A stretch of 64,000 bases of DNA from Dethiobacter sp. (lineage in GTDB: Bacteria > Bacillota > Dethiobacteria > Dethiobacterales > Dethiobacteraceae): the NCBI GenBank assembly GCA_020725465.1, contig DYEY01000068.1, positions 1-64,000 of the forward strand. Direction: 5' to 3'. Shown here one piece after another: positions 9,061-17,390 of this stretch. Every line of letters starts with the position of its first letter. The first letter of the stretch is position 1. The position numbers and the translations under genes are program-made. The notes beneath the pieces were generated by a model, which worked only from the letters and a program-made list of their open reading frames with translations, had not been told where the DNA came from and ran no database searches.

Positions 9061-9086
9061 AAAAAAGCGCGCCGGCGCTTTTTTTT
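9061..9086. terminator. Bidirectional terminator shared by rpmB and spoVM
   Basis: AAAAAAGCGC and GCGCTTTTTT form a hairpin around GCCG. Its T run on the plus strand follows rpmB by 6 bases. The spoVM stop codon (9085-9087) falls at its right edge, so both convergent genes can use it. Confidence 0.85.
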
Positions 9087-9162
9087 ATTTCTGCCAAATG
9101 CCAAGAATCCCCTTCAGAATCCTTCCCAGCAACTTAGGTACACGGACAGTATAAAACCGCAT
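9085..9162 (-). CDS. spoVM: Stage V sporulation protein M (25 residues)
   Basis: A 25-residue peptide starting MRFYTVRVPKLLG and ending LGIWQK. It aligns over its whole length with B. subtilis SpoVM (26 residues, MKFYTIKLPKFLGG start), including the Pro-9 region needed for its shallow insertion. SpoVM is an amphipathic helix that recognises the positively curved forespore membrane and anchors the coat ATPase SpoIVA. The start ATG lies behind GGGGGAG. The position beside rpmB, yloU and yloV matches Bacillus. It is easily missed because of its length. Confidence 0.93.
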   Translation of the reverse strand: MRFYTVRVPKLLGRILKGILGIWQK

Positions 9163-9196
9163 CCTGCTCCCCCTTTCCATATATTGTCATTTAATT

Positions 9197-9370
9197 CTAA
9201 TAAATCTTTTCCAGGCGAAAAATCCACCAACCGGCCCAGACCAGCGCAAACCCAAGCAACAGGACCCATATGTAGCCGGGCAGGTAATCAACCACAACAG
9301 CAATACCTGCCACCGCCAGAGCAAGACCTACGGCCTTTCTGACCAGGACCAAAACCCGATACGGCCGCAA
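9197..9370 (-). CDS. Small two-helix membrane protein upstream of spoVM
   Basis: A 57-codon frame opening with TTG 7 bases after GGGAGG. The protein starts MRPYRVLVLVRKAV, has two hydrophobic segments (about residues 13-29 and 32-50), and ends FRLEKIY. The strong ribosome site, clean membrane topology and 34-base spacing to spoVM argue that it is real. I do not recognise a family. A role in sporulation is only suggested by the neighbour, and cotranscription is likely but unproven. Confidence 0.7.
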   Translation of the reverse strand: MRPYRVLVLVRKAVGLALAVAGIAVVVDYLPGYIWVLLLGFALVWAGWWIFRLEKIY

Positions 9371-9429
9371 ATCATCACCTCCCTATCTGCTATAAGCCAG
9401 TATATGCACCCCCCGCGTTTTTGGTGAAT

Positions 9430-10536
9430 TCAGGCCGACTCGATAATCTGAAGAAGGTATTCCGTAACTTTAACCAGATCGCTGATCCTGATATACTCAT
9501 TTACCGTGTGCACTTCTTCATTGCCCACCGCCAGGTTGACTGCCCTGACGCCCTTGCCGTTAATGATGTTGGCGTCGCTGCCCCCTCCGGTGGGCTGAAT
9601 CTGAACATTAAGACCCATTGCCTCGCCTGCCTTGCACACCAGCGCAATCAGCCCGTCATCCTTTGTTATATGATATGCAGGGTACATCCGGTTTACTTCC
9701 AGCTCCACCCGCGCATTTTCTTCCGCAGCCGCTTTTTTGAATTCCCCGCACATGGCCTGGGTGACAGCCACCAGCTTTTCCTCCGACCGGCTCCTGGCTT
9801 CACACTGTACTTCCACATAGTCAGGAACAATATTGGTGGCCTTGCCTCCCTGGATAATACCCACGTTGCAGGTGGTCTCCCCGTCAATCCTTCCCACCTG
9901 CATCCGCCCGATAGCCCTGGACGCCACCACAATAGCATTAACACCTTTTTCCGGTGCCACCCCCGCATGCGCCGCCTTGCCGTAAATCTTTGCCACAATA
10001 GAATCCTGGGCCGGGGCTTGGTTGATTACCGTGCCAACCTCCCCGGTGGAATCGAGCACCACCGCCCGCCTGGCCTGCAGCCTGTCCACTTCCAGCCCCT
10101 TGGCGCCGTGCAGCCCTCCCTCCTCGCCGATGGTAAAAACAACTTCCAGCCGGCCATGCGCTATGCCCTTTTCTTTTATAACCCGCAGCGCCTCCAGGAT
10201 AGCCGCTATCCCTGCCCCATCATCTGAACCCAATACCGTCTTTCCGTCGCTCTTGACCACATCCCCCTCCACCACAGGCTGCACGCCTTCCCCGGGCCTG
10301 ACCCGGTCCATATGCGCCAGCAGCATCAGCGGCTCCCTGCCGTCGCCCTCCAGCACCCCAATGACGTTACCAGCCTCGCCGCCCACCGCCTCACCCGCCC
10401 TGTCTTCCCACACCGCCAGGCCAAGCTCACCCAGCTTCCCTTTCAGGTAGTCAGCCATGGCCCGCTCTTTCAGCGACAGGCTGTCAATCCTGACGATTTT
10501 CAAAAACTCTTGCACCAGACGTTCCCTGTTTACCAA
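9430..10536 (-). CDS. M20 family metallopeptidase, PepT-like
   Basis: A 368-residue zinc exopeptidase of the M20/PepT type. Metal and catalytic motifs are visible: LLAHMDRV (His and Asp), GSDDGAGIA (bridging Asp), TIGEEGGLHG (Glu-Glu), and a final conserved His in GNEEVHTVNEYI. A dimerisation domain lies in the middle. TTG at 10536 is 8 bases after GGAGG and is preferred to a GTG that overlaps the ribosome site. Probable cytosolic tripeptidase or aminopeptidase; the substrate is not predictable from sequence. Confidence 0.85.
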   Translation of the reverse strand: MVNRERLVQEFLKIVRIDSLSLKERAMADYLKGKLGELGLAVWEDRAGEAVGGEAGNVIGVLEGDGREPLMLLAHMDRVRPGEGVQPVVEGDVVKSDGKTVLGSDDGAGIAAILEALRVIKEKGIAHGRLEVVFTIGEEGGLHGAKGLEVDRLQARRAVVLDSTGEVGTVINQAPAQDSIVAKIYGKAAHAGVAPEKGVNAIVVASRAIGRMQVGRIDGETTCNVGIIQGGKATNIVPDYVEVQCEARSRSEEKLVAVTQAMCGEFKKAAAEENARVELEVNRMYPAYHITKDDGLIALVCKAGEAMGLNVQIQPTGGGSDANIINGKGVRAVNLAVGNEEVHTVNEYIRISDLVKVTEYLLQIIESA

Positions 10537-10686
10537 CCAAAGCACCTCCTGCAGATATTTCTGCCAGGACTATTAAACATCCCGCCCCATTATCCTGCCA
10601 ACTCCGCATTACATATATTCAAACCAGGCAGGAATCACGCTTTCTTTATTGAAGTGTTTACTGCATAAAAAAAAGGGAGTGATATT

Positions 10687-11481
10687 ATGCCGGATAACCT
10701 GGCCGCCTGCATGTGGGAACTGGCTAAGAGCAGTCCCGCCAATACTTTCAGAGGTGAATACATCATCTATGACCCTCCCCTGGTGGCCGTCGCCTCCGCC
10801 TCCGACCCGCTGTTTACCGAAATGAAAAACCCTCAGGCGGTAGGCCCGCTGTTTAAACTCCCTTCCGACTGGCTGCCCGGCGCCACCTCGGTCATCTCCT
10901 GGTTCCTTCCTTTCTCCCTTAAAGTGCGCCGCTCCAACCGCCCTCCCGGCCTCGCCTCCCCGGAATGGCTGCATGCCCGCTTCCCCGGCGAGGAGTTCAA
11001 CAACATCATGCGCCGTTTTGTCATATCAGAGCTGGAAAAAGCCGGCGGGCGTGGCCTCGCCCCGGTCATAGACCCCGGCTTTGTTTCGAATTTCGAAAAT
11101 TACACCAGCAACTGGTCCGAACGTCACATCGCTTATATCGCCGGCCTTGGCACCTTCGGCCTCAACCGCGGCCTCATCACCAAAAAAGGCATGGCCGGCC
11201 GCTTCGGCAGCGTCATAACCGACCTGCCGTTGCCCGTAACCCGCCGCCCCTATGACAGCCCCTTCCAGTACTGCCCCTTCCTCAACGACGGCTCCTGCGG
11301 CGCCTGCATCAACCGCTGCCCCGCCTCCGCCATCTCCCCCTCCGGCAAAGACAAGCGTACCTGCCACCACTACCTTTTTTTCCAAAACCCCATGAAAGTC
11401 TTCAACGAAATTTTCGGTTATCCCTACAGCGCCTGCGGCAAGTGCCAGACCGCCGTACCCTGTGAAGACATGGTTCCATAA
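10687..11481 (+). CDS. QueG-like 4Fe-4S protein, function unknown
   Basis: A 264-residue iron-sulfur protein. The N-terminal two thirds resemble the cobalamin-binding part of epoxyqueuosine reductase-like proteins (GLGTFGLNRGLITKKG). The C-terminus has two cluster motifs: CGACINRCPASAIS with a preceding Cys, and CGKCQTAVPCE with a preceding Cys. True QueG is longer and carries HEAT repeats, which are missing here, so this is better called a QueG-like or short ferredoxin-type reductase than queuosine synthesis. The ATG follows GGGAGTG. It stands alone, divergent from the M20 peptidase gene. Confidence 0.75.
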   Translation: MPDNLAACMWELAKSSPANTFRGEYIIYDPPLVAVASASDPLFTEMKNPQAVGPLFKLPSDWLPGATSVISWFLPFSLKVRRSNRPPGLASPEWLHARFPGEEFNNIMRRFVISELEKAGGRGLAPVIDPGFVSNFENYTSNWSERHIAYIAGLGTFGLNRGLITKKGMAGRFGSVITDLPLPVTRRPYDSPFQYCPFLNDGSCGACINRCPASAISPSGKDKRTCHHYLFFQNPMKVFNEIFGYPYSACGKCQTAVPCEDMVP

Positions 11482-11504
11482 TCAATAACATTTGTTAATA
11501 TATC

Positions 11505-11533
11505 TTGACCTCCGGCTGCCCCCGCTCTATACT
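11505..11533 (+). promoter_or_regulatory. Sigma-A promoter for the lipoprotein gene
   Basis: TTGACC and TATACT are separated by 17 bases, 36 bases upstream of the lipoprotein ATG. Each hexamer has one departure from consensus. Confidence 0.75.
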
Positions 11534-11569
11534 TATACCAAAACATACGGCAGGAAGGGGATACGTTAA

Positions 11570-12280
11570 ATGAAACTCAAATTAATTTTCGTCGCCCTGC
11601 TTATACTGGCAACAACCGTATCCGGCTGCGGCAAAGCCACACCAGCCAATGGCAAAGAAGATCTGAAAGCCCAGCTCAAAGCGAAGGAAGACCTGATCAT
11701 CACCCTTACCGCTGAAAAAGAAAGCCTGTCCGCCCAGGTAACTTCCCTGCAGCAGCAACTGCAGGCCGTGCAGTCAGGCCAATCATCCCTGTTCAGTACC
11801 GCCCTTACCGTAGTGGAACTCCTTAAAGCGAAAGACATGGTAGCCCTGGCCAACCACATCCACCCTGTCAAAGGCGTCCGCTTCACCCCCTATCCCTATG
11901 TAGACCTCCAGGCAGACCTGGTCTTCACCTCCCAGCAGATAACCAACCTCCTCCAAAGCTCCCAGGTTTACACCTGGGGTTCCTTTGACGGCACCGGCGA
12001 TCCCATCGACCTCACCTTCAGTGACTACTACGACCGCTTCGTTTACGACGCCGACTACGCCAACGCACACCTCATCGGCAATAACATAGAAATCGGCACC
12101 GGCAACGCCATCCACAACATCCCCCAGGCCTACCCAAACGCCACCTTCATCGAATTCCACTTCACCGGCTTCGACCCCCAGTACTCAGGCATGGACTGGA
12201 GAAGCCTGCGCCTCGTCTTTGAAAATCAAAACAACACCTGGTACCTGGTCGGCATCGTCCACGGGGAGTGGACCATCTAA
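11570..12280 (+). CDS. Lipoprotein with coiled coil, function unknown
   Basis: A 236-residue secreted lipoprotein. Residues 1-20 are a signal peptide ending in the lipobox VSGC, with lipidation at Cys-20. Residues about 30-70 form a charged coiled coil (AQLKAKEDLIITLTAEKESL), followed by a globular C-terminal domain rich in aromatic residues. The C-terminal layout resembles lipoproteins of spore-formers annotated only as hypothetical; I do not recognise the domain. It has its own promoter and terminator, so it is monocistronic. Confidence 0.85.
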   Translation: MKLKLIFVALLILATTVSGCGKATPANGKEDLKAQLKAKEDLIITLTAEKESLSAQVTSLQQQLQAVQSGQSSLFSTALTVVELLKAKDMVALANHIHPVKGVRFTPYPYVDLQADLVFTSQQITNLLQSSQVYTWGSFDGTGDPIDLTFSDYYDRFVYDADYANAHLIGNNIEIGTGNAIHNIPQAYPNATFIEFHFTGFDPQYSGMDWRSLRLVFENQNNTWYLVGIVHGEWTI

Positions 12281-12292
12281 CCACATGCCTTA

Positions 12293-12322
12293 ATCCAGCC
12301 TGTAACGGCTGGATCTTTTATT
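12293..12322 (+). terminator. Terminator after the lipoprotein gene
   Basis: ATCCAGCC, a 6-base loop, and GGCTGGAT are followed by CTTTTATT, 12 bases past the stop codon. Confidence 0.85.
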
Positions 12323-12444
12323 CAGAAACGAAATTATCCTTACCATCTTATACAGGTAAACACCCGTAAATACTTCCACAGGCGCTTCGGGTGCTCTTGC
12401 AAATACCGATCGGATATGTTACCATATATCTTGCACAATTTAAT

Positions 12445-12530
12445 GCCGATGTGGCGGAATTGGCAGACGCGGCGGTCTCAAAAACCGTTGGATAGCCTCC
12501 ATGCCGGTTCGACTCCGGCCATCGGCACCA
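12445..12530 (+). tRNA. tRNA-Leu (anticodon CAA)
   Basis: An 86-base class II tRNA. The acceptor stem GCCGATG pairs with CATCGGC, followed by an encoded ACCA. The anticodon loop CTCAAAA gives anticodon CAA (reads UUG), and the long variable arm and TTCGACTCC T-loop fit leucine. A Rho-independent terminator follows immediately. Leu-CAA is one of the known substrates of TrmL, whose gene is at 51522-51980. Confidence 0.96.
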
Positions 12531-12540
12531 ATGTAAATTA

Positions 12541-12572
12541 AACTCTCCCGGTTTCGGAGGGTTTTTATTTTT
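12541..12572 (+). terminator. Terminator after tRNA-Leu
   Basis: AACTCTCC and GGAGGGTT pair over 8 bases (one G-U) around a 7-base loop, followed by a T-rich tract. Confidence 0.8.
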
Positions 12573-12618
12573 GCCTTGTTTCCACTTTGTAGTGGCTTGG
12601 AAGGTGCGGCTGTCAGGC

Positions 12619-14787
12619 TCATAGCTTTACGTCCAAAATAATTCGCACGTCAGCGACGGCATAACCTGATTCATAAAATATAACCGGATTCAAATCGATT
12701 TCCTGCACCGGGAAATGGCCCATAAGCCATCCCACTTTTACAATCAGCTCTGTTAAGTTTTCCAGATCGATTCCCTTTTTACCCCGGACGCCTTGCAGGA
12801 TGGAGTACCCTTTGGCAGACCGGATCATCTCCTCTGCCTCTTTCCGGGTTACCGGGGCCAGGCGAAATACTGTATCCCGGAATAACTCAACCCAAATACC
12901 TCCGATACCGAACATGACCACAGGCCCGGCCTGTTCATCGCAAACGCCGCCCACAATTACTTCCGTACCTTCCGGCAGCATGGGCTGTACGGCAATGCCA
13001 CGCAAATCCTCTGGAGAAATCCTGGCCAGCGCCTCTTTTTGAATATCCAGAAAGGCCTTGCCGACTTCCCATTCATTTTGCAGGTTTAACCTGACTCCAC
13101 CGGCATCGCTCTTATGAAGAATTTTTGCCGAAACAACCTTCAGGGCCACCGGAAAGCCTGTTTCCTGTGCCAAAGCAACCGCTTCATCTGCGTTTACAGC
13201 CAGTCGCGTCCTGGCGGCCCGGATGCCGGCTGACGCCAGGAGCTCCGTAGCCTCAGGTTCCTGGATAACCGCCTGCCGTTTAAGTACTGCCTCCCGGATT
13301 ATACGCTCTGCTCCCGGGCCAAATACTATGGGTGCGACCTCGCTCCTGGCTTCCGCCTTTCGGCGCAGTGCCGAGTAATCGGCCAGGTTAACCAAGGCAG
13401 CAGCTGCACGCTCCGGGGTTGGATATACAGGGAATTTTTTTTCATGCCAGCGCAAAAAATCACCCGTACGGGTAACCGGTGCCCCCCAAACCGCTACAAC
13501 CGCCTTGCCTTCCTTATTTCCGGTTTTTTGGGCAAGCTCTGTAAAATCCTCTACCGGAAAAGAGATGGTATCCTCATCCCCCAAAGCGGTAGTATAAATA
13601 CTCATTACCGTGTTAATCTGGTCATCCTCCAGGAGAGGGTTCAGAACCTGCAGGTAGCGCCTGGGTTCCGTCCAGCCCAGGGCAGCCATATCCAGCGGGT
13701 TGGTAACCGGCATAAACCCGGGAAGGGCACCGCTGCTTACCAGTTTTTCCCGGGTTATCCGGCTAAGCGGGGGCAACTCAAATCCGCCCCGGGCCAGGAT
13801 ATCGGTGGCAATTACTGCCGGGCCCGCGGTATGGGTTATTACTGCGGCCCGTTTGCCGGACAGCGGCGGACAAGAGGTGAGGATTTTTATGGCATCCACC
13901 ATTTCCTGCACGCTCCGGACCTGCAGTACGCCAGCCTGCACAAGTACCGCCTGGTAAATTTTTTCCGATCCCGCCATGCTCCCGGTGTGGGACAGGGCTA
14001 CTTTCCTGCCTGCTTCCGTATGCCCGGAACTCATTGCCACAACCGGCTTCTTTGCCGAACACCTGGAAGCTGCCTGGCAGAAACGTCTTACATCATCAAT
14101 CCCTTCAATAAAAAGCAGTACACCGGAGGTAAGCGGGTCATCCTTAAAATAATCCAGCAAATCGGCAAACTCTGTATTGGCCCGGTTGCCCAGACCTATC
14201 AGGGTACCTACCGGCATACCGGAATCAATCAACTCAAATGTAATGAGACCCAGGCACCCTCCGCTCTGGCTGATTACCGCAATGCCCCGACCCTCACTAA
14301 ACCAGTGGGATAACCCGGGCATAAAAGTAGCATTAAGACGGCTGTCAGCCCGCAGATACCCTATGGTATTGGGGCCGATTATTGACACCCGGGCTTCATC
14401 AGCCATCCTGCGCAGCTCTTGCTCCTGTTTCCCTCCCTCTTCCCCTGTCTCCTTAAACCCGCCGCTGAAAATTACTGCAGCCCGGCAGCCTTTATCTATC
14501 GCCGATCTAAAAGCTGAAAGAACCTGCTCCTGCGGAATGGCAAAAAGAAACAGGTCTACCTGTTCCGGCAAGTCTTCAATCCGTTTAAAGGCTTTTTTCC
14601 CCAGTATTTCCGGTGCCCCACCGGCATGAACGGGATAGATTTTTTCCACACCCGAGGAAACGGCAGAGCGCAGGGCAAAATTCCCCAGTTTCTCCGGACG
14701 GGCAGAAGCGCCCACCACCGCAATTGAACGGGGATAAAACAGGGTTTGGAATTTCTCCCCCAGACTGAAAGATTCCACTTTCCTCAT
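12619..14787 (-). CDS. ADP-forming acetyl/acyl-CoA synthetase, fused alpha-beta
   Basis: A 722-residue fused acyl-CoA synthetase (NDP-forming). It has an N-terminal CoA-binding Rossmann domain (SIAVVGASARPEKLGNFALR), succinyl-CoA ligase-like domains with the phosphorylated His-267 in ALSHTGSMAG, and a C-terminal ATP-grasp domain (about residues 500-722, FPVALKVVSAKILHKSDAGG). It converts acyl-CoA + ADP + Pi to acid + CoA + ATP, or the reverse. No GNAT acetyltransferase domain is present, so it is not a Pat-type lysine acetylase. The substrate (acetate, propionate or aryl acids) cannot be told from sequence. It is monocistronic by spacing. Confidence 0.9.
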   Translation of the reverse strand: MRKVESFSLGEKFQTLFYPRSIAVVGASARPEKLGNFALRSAVSSGVEKIYPVHAGGAPEILGKKAFKRIEDLPEQVDLFLFAIPQEQVLSAFRSAIDKGCRAAVIFSGGFKETGEEGGKQEQELRRMADEARVSIIGPNTIGYLRADSRLNATFMPGLSHWFSEGRGIAVISQSGGCLGLITFELIDSGMPVGTLIGLGNRANTEFADLLDYFKDDPLTSGVLLFIEGIDDVRRFCQAASRCSAKKPVVAMSSGHTEAGRKVALSHTGSMAGSEKIYQAVLVQAGVLQVRSVQEMVDAIKILTSCPPLSGKRAAVITHTAGPAVIATDILARGGFELPPLSRITREKLVSSGALPGFMPVTNPLDMAALGWTEPRRYLQVLNPLLEDDQINTVMSIYTTALGDEDTISFPVEDFTELAQKTGNKEGKAVVAVWGAPVTRTGDFLRWHEKKFPVYPTPERAAAALVNLADYSALRRKAEARSEVAPIVFGPGAERIIREAVLKRQAVIQEPEATELLASAGIRAARTRLAVNADEAVALAQETGFPVALKVVSAKILHKSDAGGVRLNLQNEWEVGKAFLDIQKEALARISPEDLRGIAVQPMLPEGTEVIVGGVCDEQAGPVVMFGIGGIWVELFRDTVFRLAPVTRKEAEEMIRSAKGYSILQGVRGKKGIDLENLTELIVKVGWLMGHFPVQEIDLNPVIFYESGYAVADVRIILDVKL

Positions 14788-14927
14788 ACTGTGCCCCCTT
14801 CTGTATTGTCATCGCTCAGTTTTCAGACATTTTTACTTTCAGGCTATATAGAATTTTCTGACGTTTACCGTACCATACTGACCGCTTTTTTTCAACACAG
14901 TTTATTATTTTTTAATCCGAAAAGAGC

Positions 14928-14954
14928 AGGCTTTCAGCGTAACGCTGAAAGCCT
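14928..14954. repeat. 27-base perfect inverted repeat downstream of the amidase gene
   Basis: AGGCTTTCAGCGT and ACGCTGAAAGCCT are perfect inverted copies around a single A. It sits about 46 bases past the amidase stop (minus strand). The flanking T tract is weak on both strands, so it is probably a terminator-like hairpin or a protein-binding palindrome. Confidence 0.6.
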
Positions 14955-14999
14955 TATTGTTTAATACATAGCCGGTGATTTCTTTTGCTCTGCATACCT

Positions 15000-16277
15000 C
15001 TATATTCTGATATACGACCTGATAAACTGCAGTTGGTTACGGTAGTCGTCGGCTTCAGCCAAGAAAGCTGCACGTTCTTTTTGGCACTGCTGCAGAAATG
15101 CTGACAGTTGGGAATTTTGCTCTTTAAGCCTGGCAACCTCGGCACGAAGCCCGGTAAGCTCATCGGCCGGCGGCACTTCCGTAGCCAGTAAATCCGTCAG
15201 GTAGTCACGTACGATGCTGAAGCCGTAATCAGGGTTGGGCGACCACCGGCCACCCAGTTCCTCCACCATTTTTACCGTACCGGCCCAGGGGAGAGACTTC
15301 ACCACAAAATAGCGGTCATGGGGCACCCCGACCGGAGGCAGCCCGACATAAGCGCATATATGGTTAAAATGTCCCCTTACTCCATCAGCAGGTGAGGAAA
15401 ATACCTCGTGGTCTTCAGGCGTGTCGCCTTTGGGGTTTTTCACTTTGATTCCGGCCCAGTTATTATGGGTGGGCGTTACAGCACCGCCGAACCTGCCAAA
15501 CGCTGTCTCCTTTCCGCTCTGGGCATATAGTACTTCCGGCCTGATGCCGGTGAGCAGTCCGTATTCCATATAAACCGGGGCAATGTCGATAAAGCGCTGG
15601 TGGGCGCCCCGTTTCCTGGCCCACTCCTGCAGCTGCAATGCCGTGGCCTGTGGACCGCCAATTATTGGAGTGGCATTGACCAGTTTATCTTTATAGGCCA
15701 CGAACAGTCCCAGGAAGATTCCCTGCGCAATTTTCTGCCTGAACTGTGGTGTTTTAAGCAGCGCTTCTTCCTGCGGGTTGGTGTGAAAACCTGACTCGAC
15801 CAGCAGCGAGGGCATTTTAGCCCGGCGGATTACTGCCAGGTAATCCTTACCGTGCAGCGGGCTGCCGGGACTGTTGATCAGCCAGGTCTTTATTCCCCTG
15901 TCAAAAAGTCCGGTGGCGGCTACCAGCTCACGCTGGACATGCAGAGCAACCCGTTTGGCTTCTTTGTGGAAGATGTCTCCCCACTCGCCGTTTCGCGAAT
16001 AGAAAATTTCCGCGCCACGGGCTTCTGGCGGTCCACCGTTTGTGTGCAGGGAAACGAACAGGTCGGCCTGCAGCTCATTGGCCATGGCAGTCCGGTCATG
16101 CAGCTCCACCGTTATATCCGCCTGGCGCGTCATTCTTACGGCAAAATATGGGGTGAGCAGGTCACGGAGCCGCAGGCCGATGTCAAGCACACCGTCCGCT
16201 TCCACGTACCCTGTGGGACCCACATTGGCACGGCTGGTTCCTCCGTGCCCGGGGTCCAGGACAATAAGCATAATCAC
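15000..16277 (-). CDS. N-acetylmuramoyl-L-alanine amidase with glucosaminidase-like domain
   Basis: A 425-residue cell-wall hydrolase. Residues about 1-180 are an Amidase_3 domain with zinc-site motifs DPGHGG, an early Glu and SLHTNGG. Residues about 215-370 resemble a glucosaminidase/GH73-type domain (ALQLQEWARKRGA, AQSGKETAFGRFGG, NNWAGIKV). The last 45 residues form a coiled coil. There is no signal peptide, which suggests release by mother-cell lysis or another route; spore-former phages and mother cells use such enzymes. The start GTG is 5 bases after GGGAGG; an ATG two codons on is also possible. Confidence 0.85.
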   Translation of the reverse strand: MIMLIVLDPGHGGTSRANVGPTGYVEADGVLDIGLRLRDLLTPYFAVRMTRQADITVELHDRTAMANELQADLFVSLHTNGGPPEARGAEIFYSRNGEWGDIFHKEAKRVALHVQRELVAATGLFDRGIKTWLINSPGSPLHGKDYLAVIRRAKMPSLLVESGFHTNPQEEALLKTPQFRQKIAQGIFLGLFVAYKDKLVNATPIIGGPQATALQLQEWARKRGAHQRFIDIAPVYMEYGLLTGIRPEVLYAQSGKETAFGRFGGAVTPTHNNWAGIKVKNPKGDTPEDHEVFSSPADGVRGHFNHICAYVGLPPVGVPHDRYFVVKSLPWAGTVKMVEELGGRWSPNPDYGFSIVRDYLTDLLATEVPPADELTGLRAEVARLKEQNSQLSAFLQQCQKERAAFLAEADDYRNQLQFIRSYIRI

Positions 16278-16447
16278 TTTTCCCTCCCGGTTATTTTAGT
16301 CCTATCGGATTTTTTATTTATTTTCGCCGACACAGCTGAATGCCTTGCCTGATTATTATATGTAGAGGAAATGCCGGTGCACTTTTTTCTTTTTCTTTCA
16401 TAAATATATATGGGCCCAGGTAAAAGTTAAGTGAGAGGAGATCCGGG

Positions 16448-17368
16448 GTGCAAAAAATCAATATCCTTTATTCCACTATAAACCGGAGCAGGTATATCAT
16501 CCGTTACGGCGAGTTTTTCAAAAGAGAGCTTATGAAACTGCCGGAGATAAATGTGCGCCTGGTTGAAGAAGATGCCCACGTTAAAGATTTGCTTAATGAT
16601 TTTAACGCGGACTTTATTTTTTTTGATGACTTTACCCAGAACAAGACCATGGACGGACTGCGCAATGTGGATATTCCCAAAGGAGTCCTCTACTGGGATG
16701 TGCACACCACGCAAAAAGAGTTTCGCTGGTTTGTCCGGTATAACCGGATTGATCTGGTTTTTTCCTTTTACCGGGACGCTTTTTTAGGTTTTTTCCCGGA
16801 TTTCGCAGGCAGGTTCAGGTGGCTTCCCAATCATGTAAACACTGAAGTATTCAGGGATTATGGGCTGGAGAAAGACATCGACTTTCTGTTGATGGGGGCT
16901 CTCTGCCCGCGCGTCTACCCGCTTAGAACCAAGATTGCCGGGGAAATGGCCGGAGTCAGAGGGTTTGTTCATCACGCGCACCCCGGCTACCGTGATTTTG
17001 GCAGCAAGGAGGAGCGGCAGGCACTGGTCGGTGAACATTTCGCCAGGGAGATCAACAGGGCGAAAATTTTTTTCACCGATGACTCGGTGTTTAAGTACCC
17101 AATCGCCAAGTATTTCGAAGTGCCTGCCTGTAATACCCTCCTTTTGGCTTCCGGTTCACCGGAACTCAGTGACCTTGGCTTTATTGACGGCGAGACATTT
17201 GTTGAGATTAATGAGCGGAATTATCTGAAGAAAGCCCTGTACTACCTGGCAAATAATATGGAACGTAAAGAAATTGCTCAAAGAGGCTATGAAATGGTAA
17301 GGCGGAGGCATTCCACCCAGGTAAGGGCCAGGGAGTTTGTGCAGATTCTGCGGGATTATCTCAGGTGA
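16448..17368 (+). CDS. CgeB-like glycosyltransferase
   Basis: A 306-residue protein resembling the spore maturation protein CgeB and related GT-B glycosyltransferases. The C-terminal part has the expected KYFEVPACNTLLLASG nucleotide-sugar-side motif and a final helical region with HSTQVRAREFV. The start is GTG after GGAG. It is followed 22 bases later by a GT-D glycosyltransferase gene, and sugar-nucleotide enzymes lie just downstream. CgeB helps build the spore crust in Bacillus; here spore or cell-surface glycan is an inference. Confidence 0.78.
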   Translation: MQKINILYSTINRSRYIIRYGEFFKRELMKLPEINVRLVEEDAHVKDLLNDFNADFIFFDDFTQNKTMDGLRNVDIPKGVLYWDVHTTQKEFRWFVRYNRIDLVFSFYRDAFLGFFPDFAGRFRWLPNHVNTEVFRDYGLEKDIDFLLMGALCPRVYPLRTKIAGEMAGVRGFVHHAHPGYRDFGSKEERQALVGEHFAREINRAKIFFTDDSVFKYPIAKYFEVPACNTLLLASGSPELSDLGFIDGETFVEINERNYLKKALYYLANNMERKEIAQRGYEMVRRRHSTQVRAREFVQILRDYLR

Positions 17369-17390
17369 TTTTCCGGAGGAGGAGCGCTTT

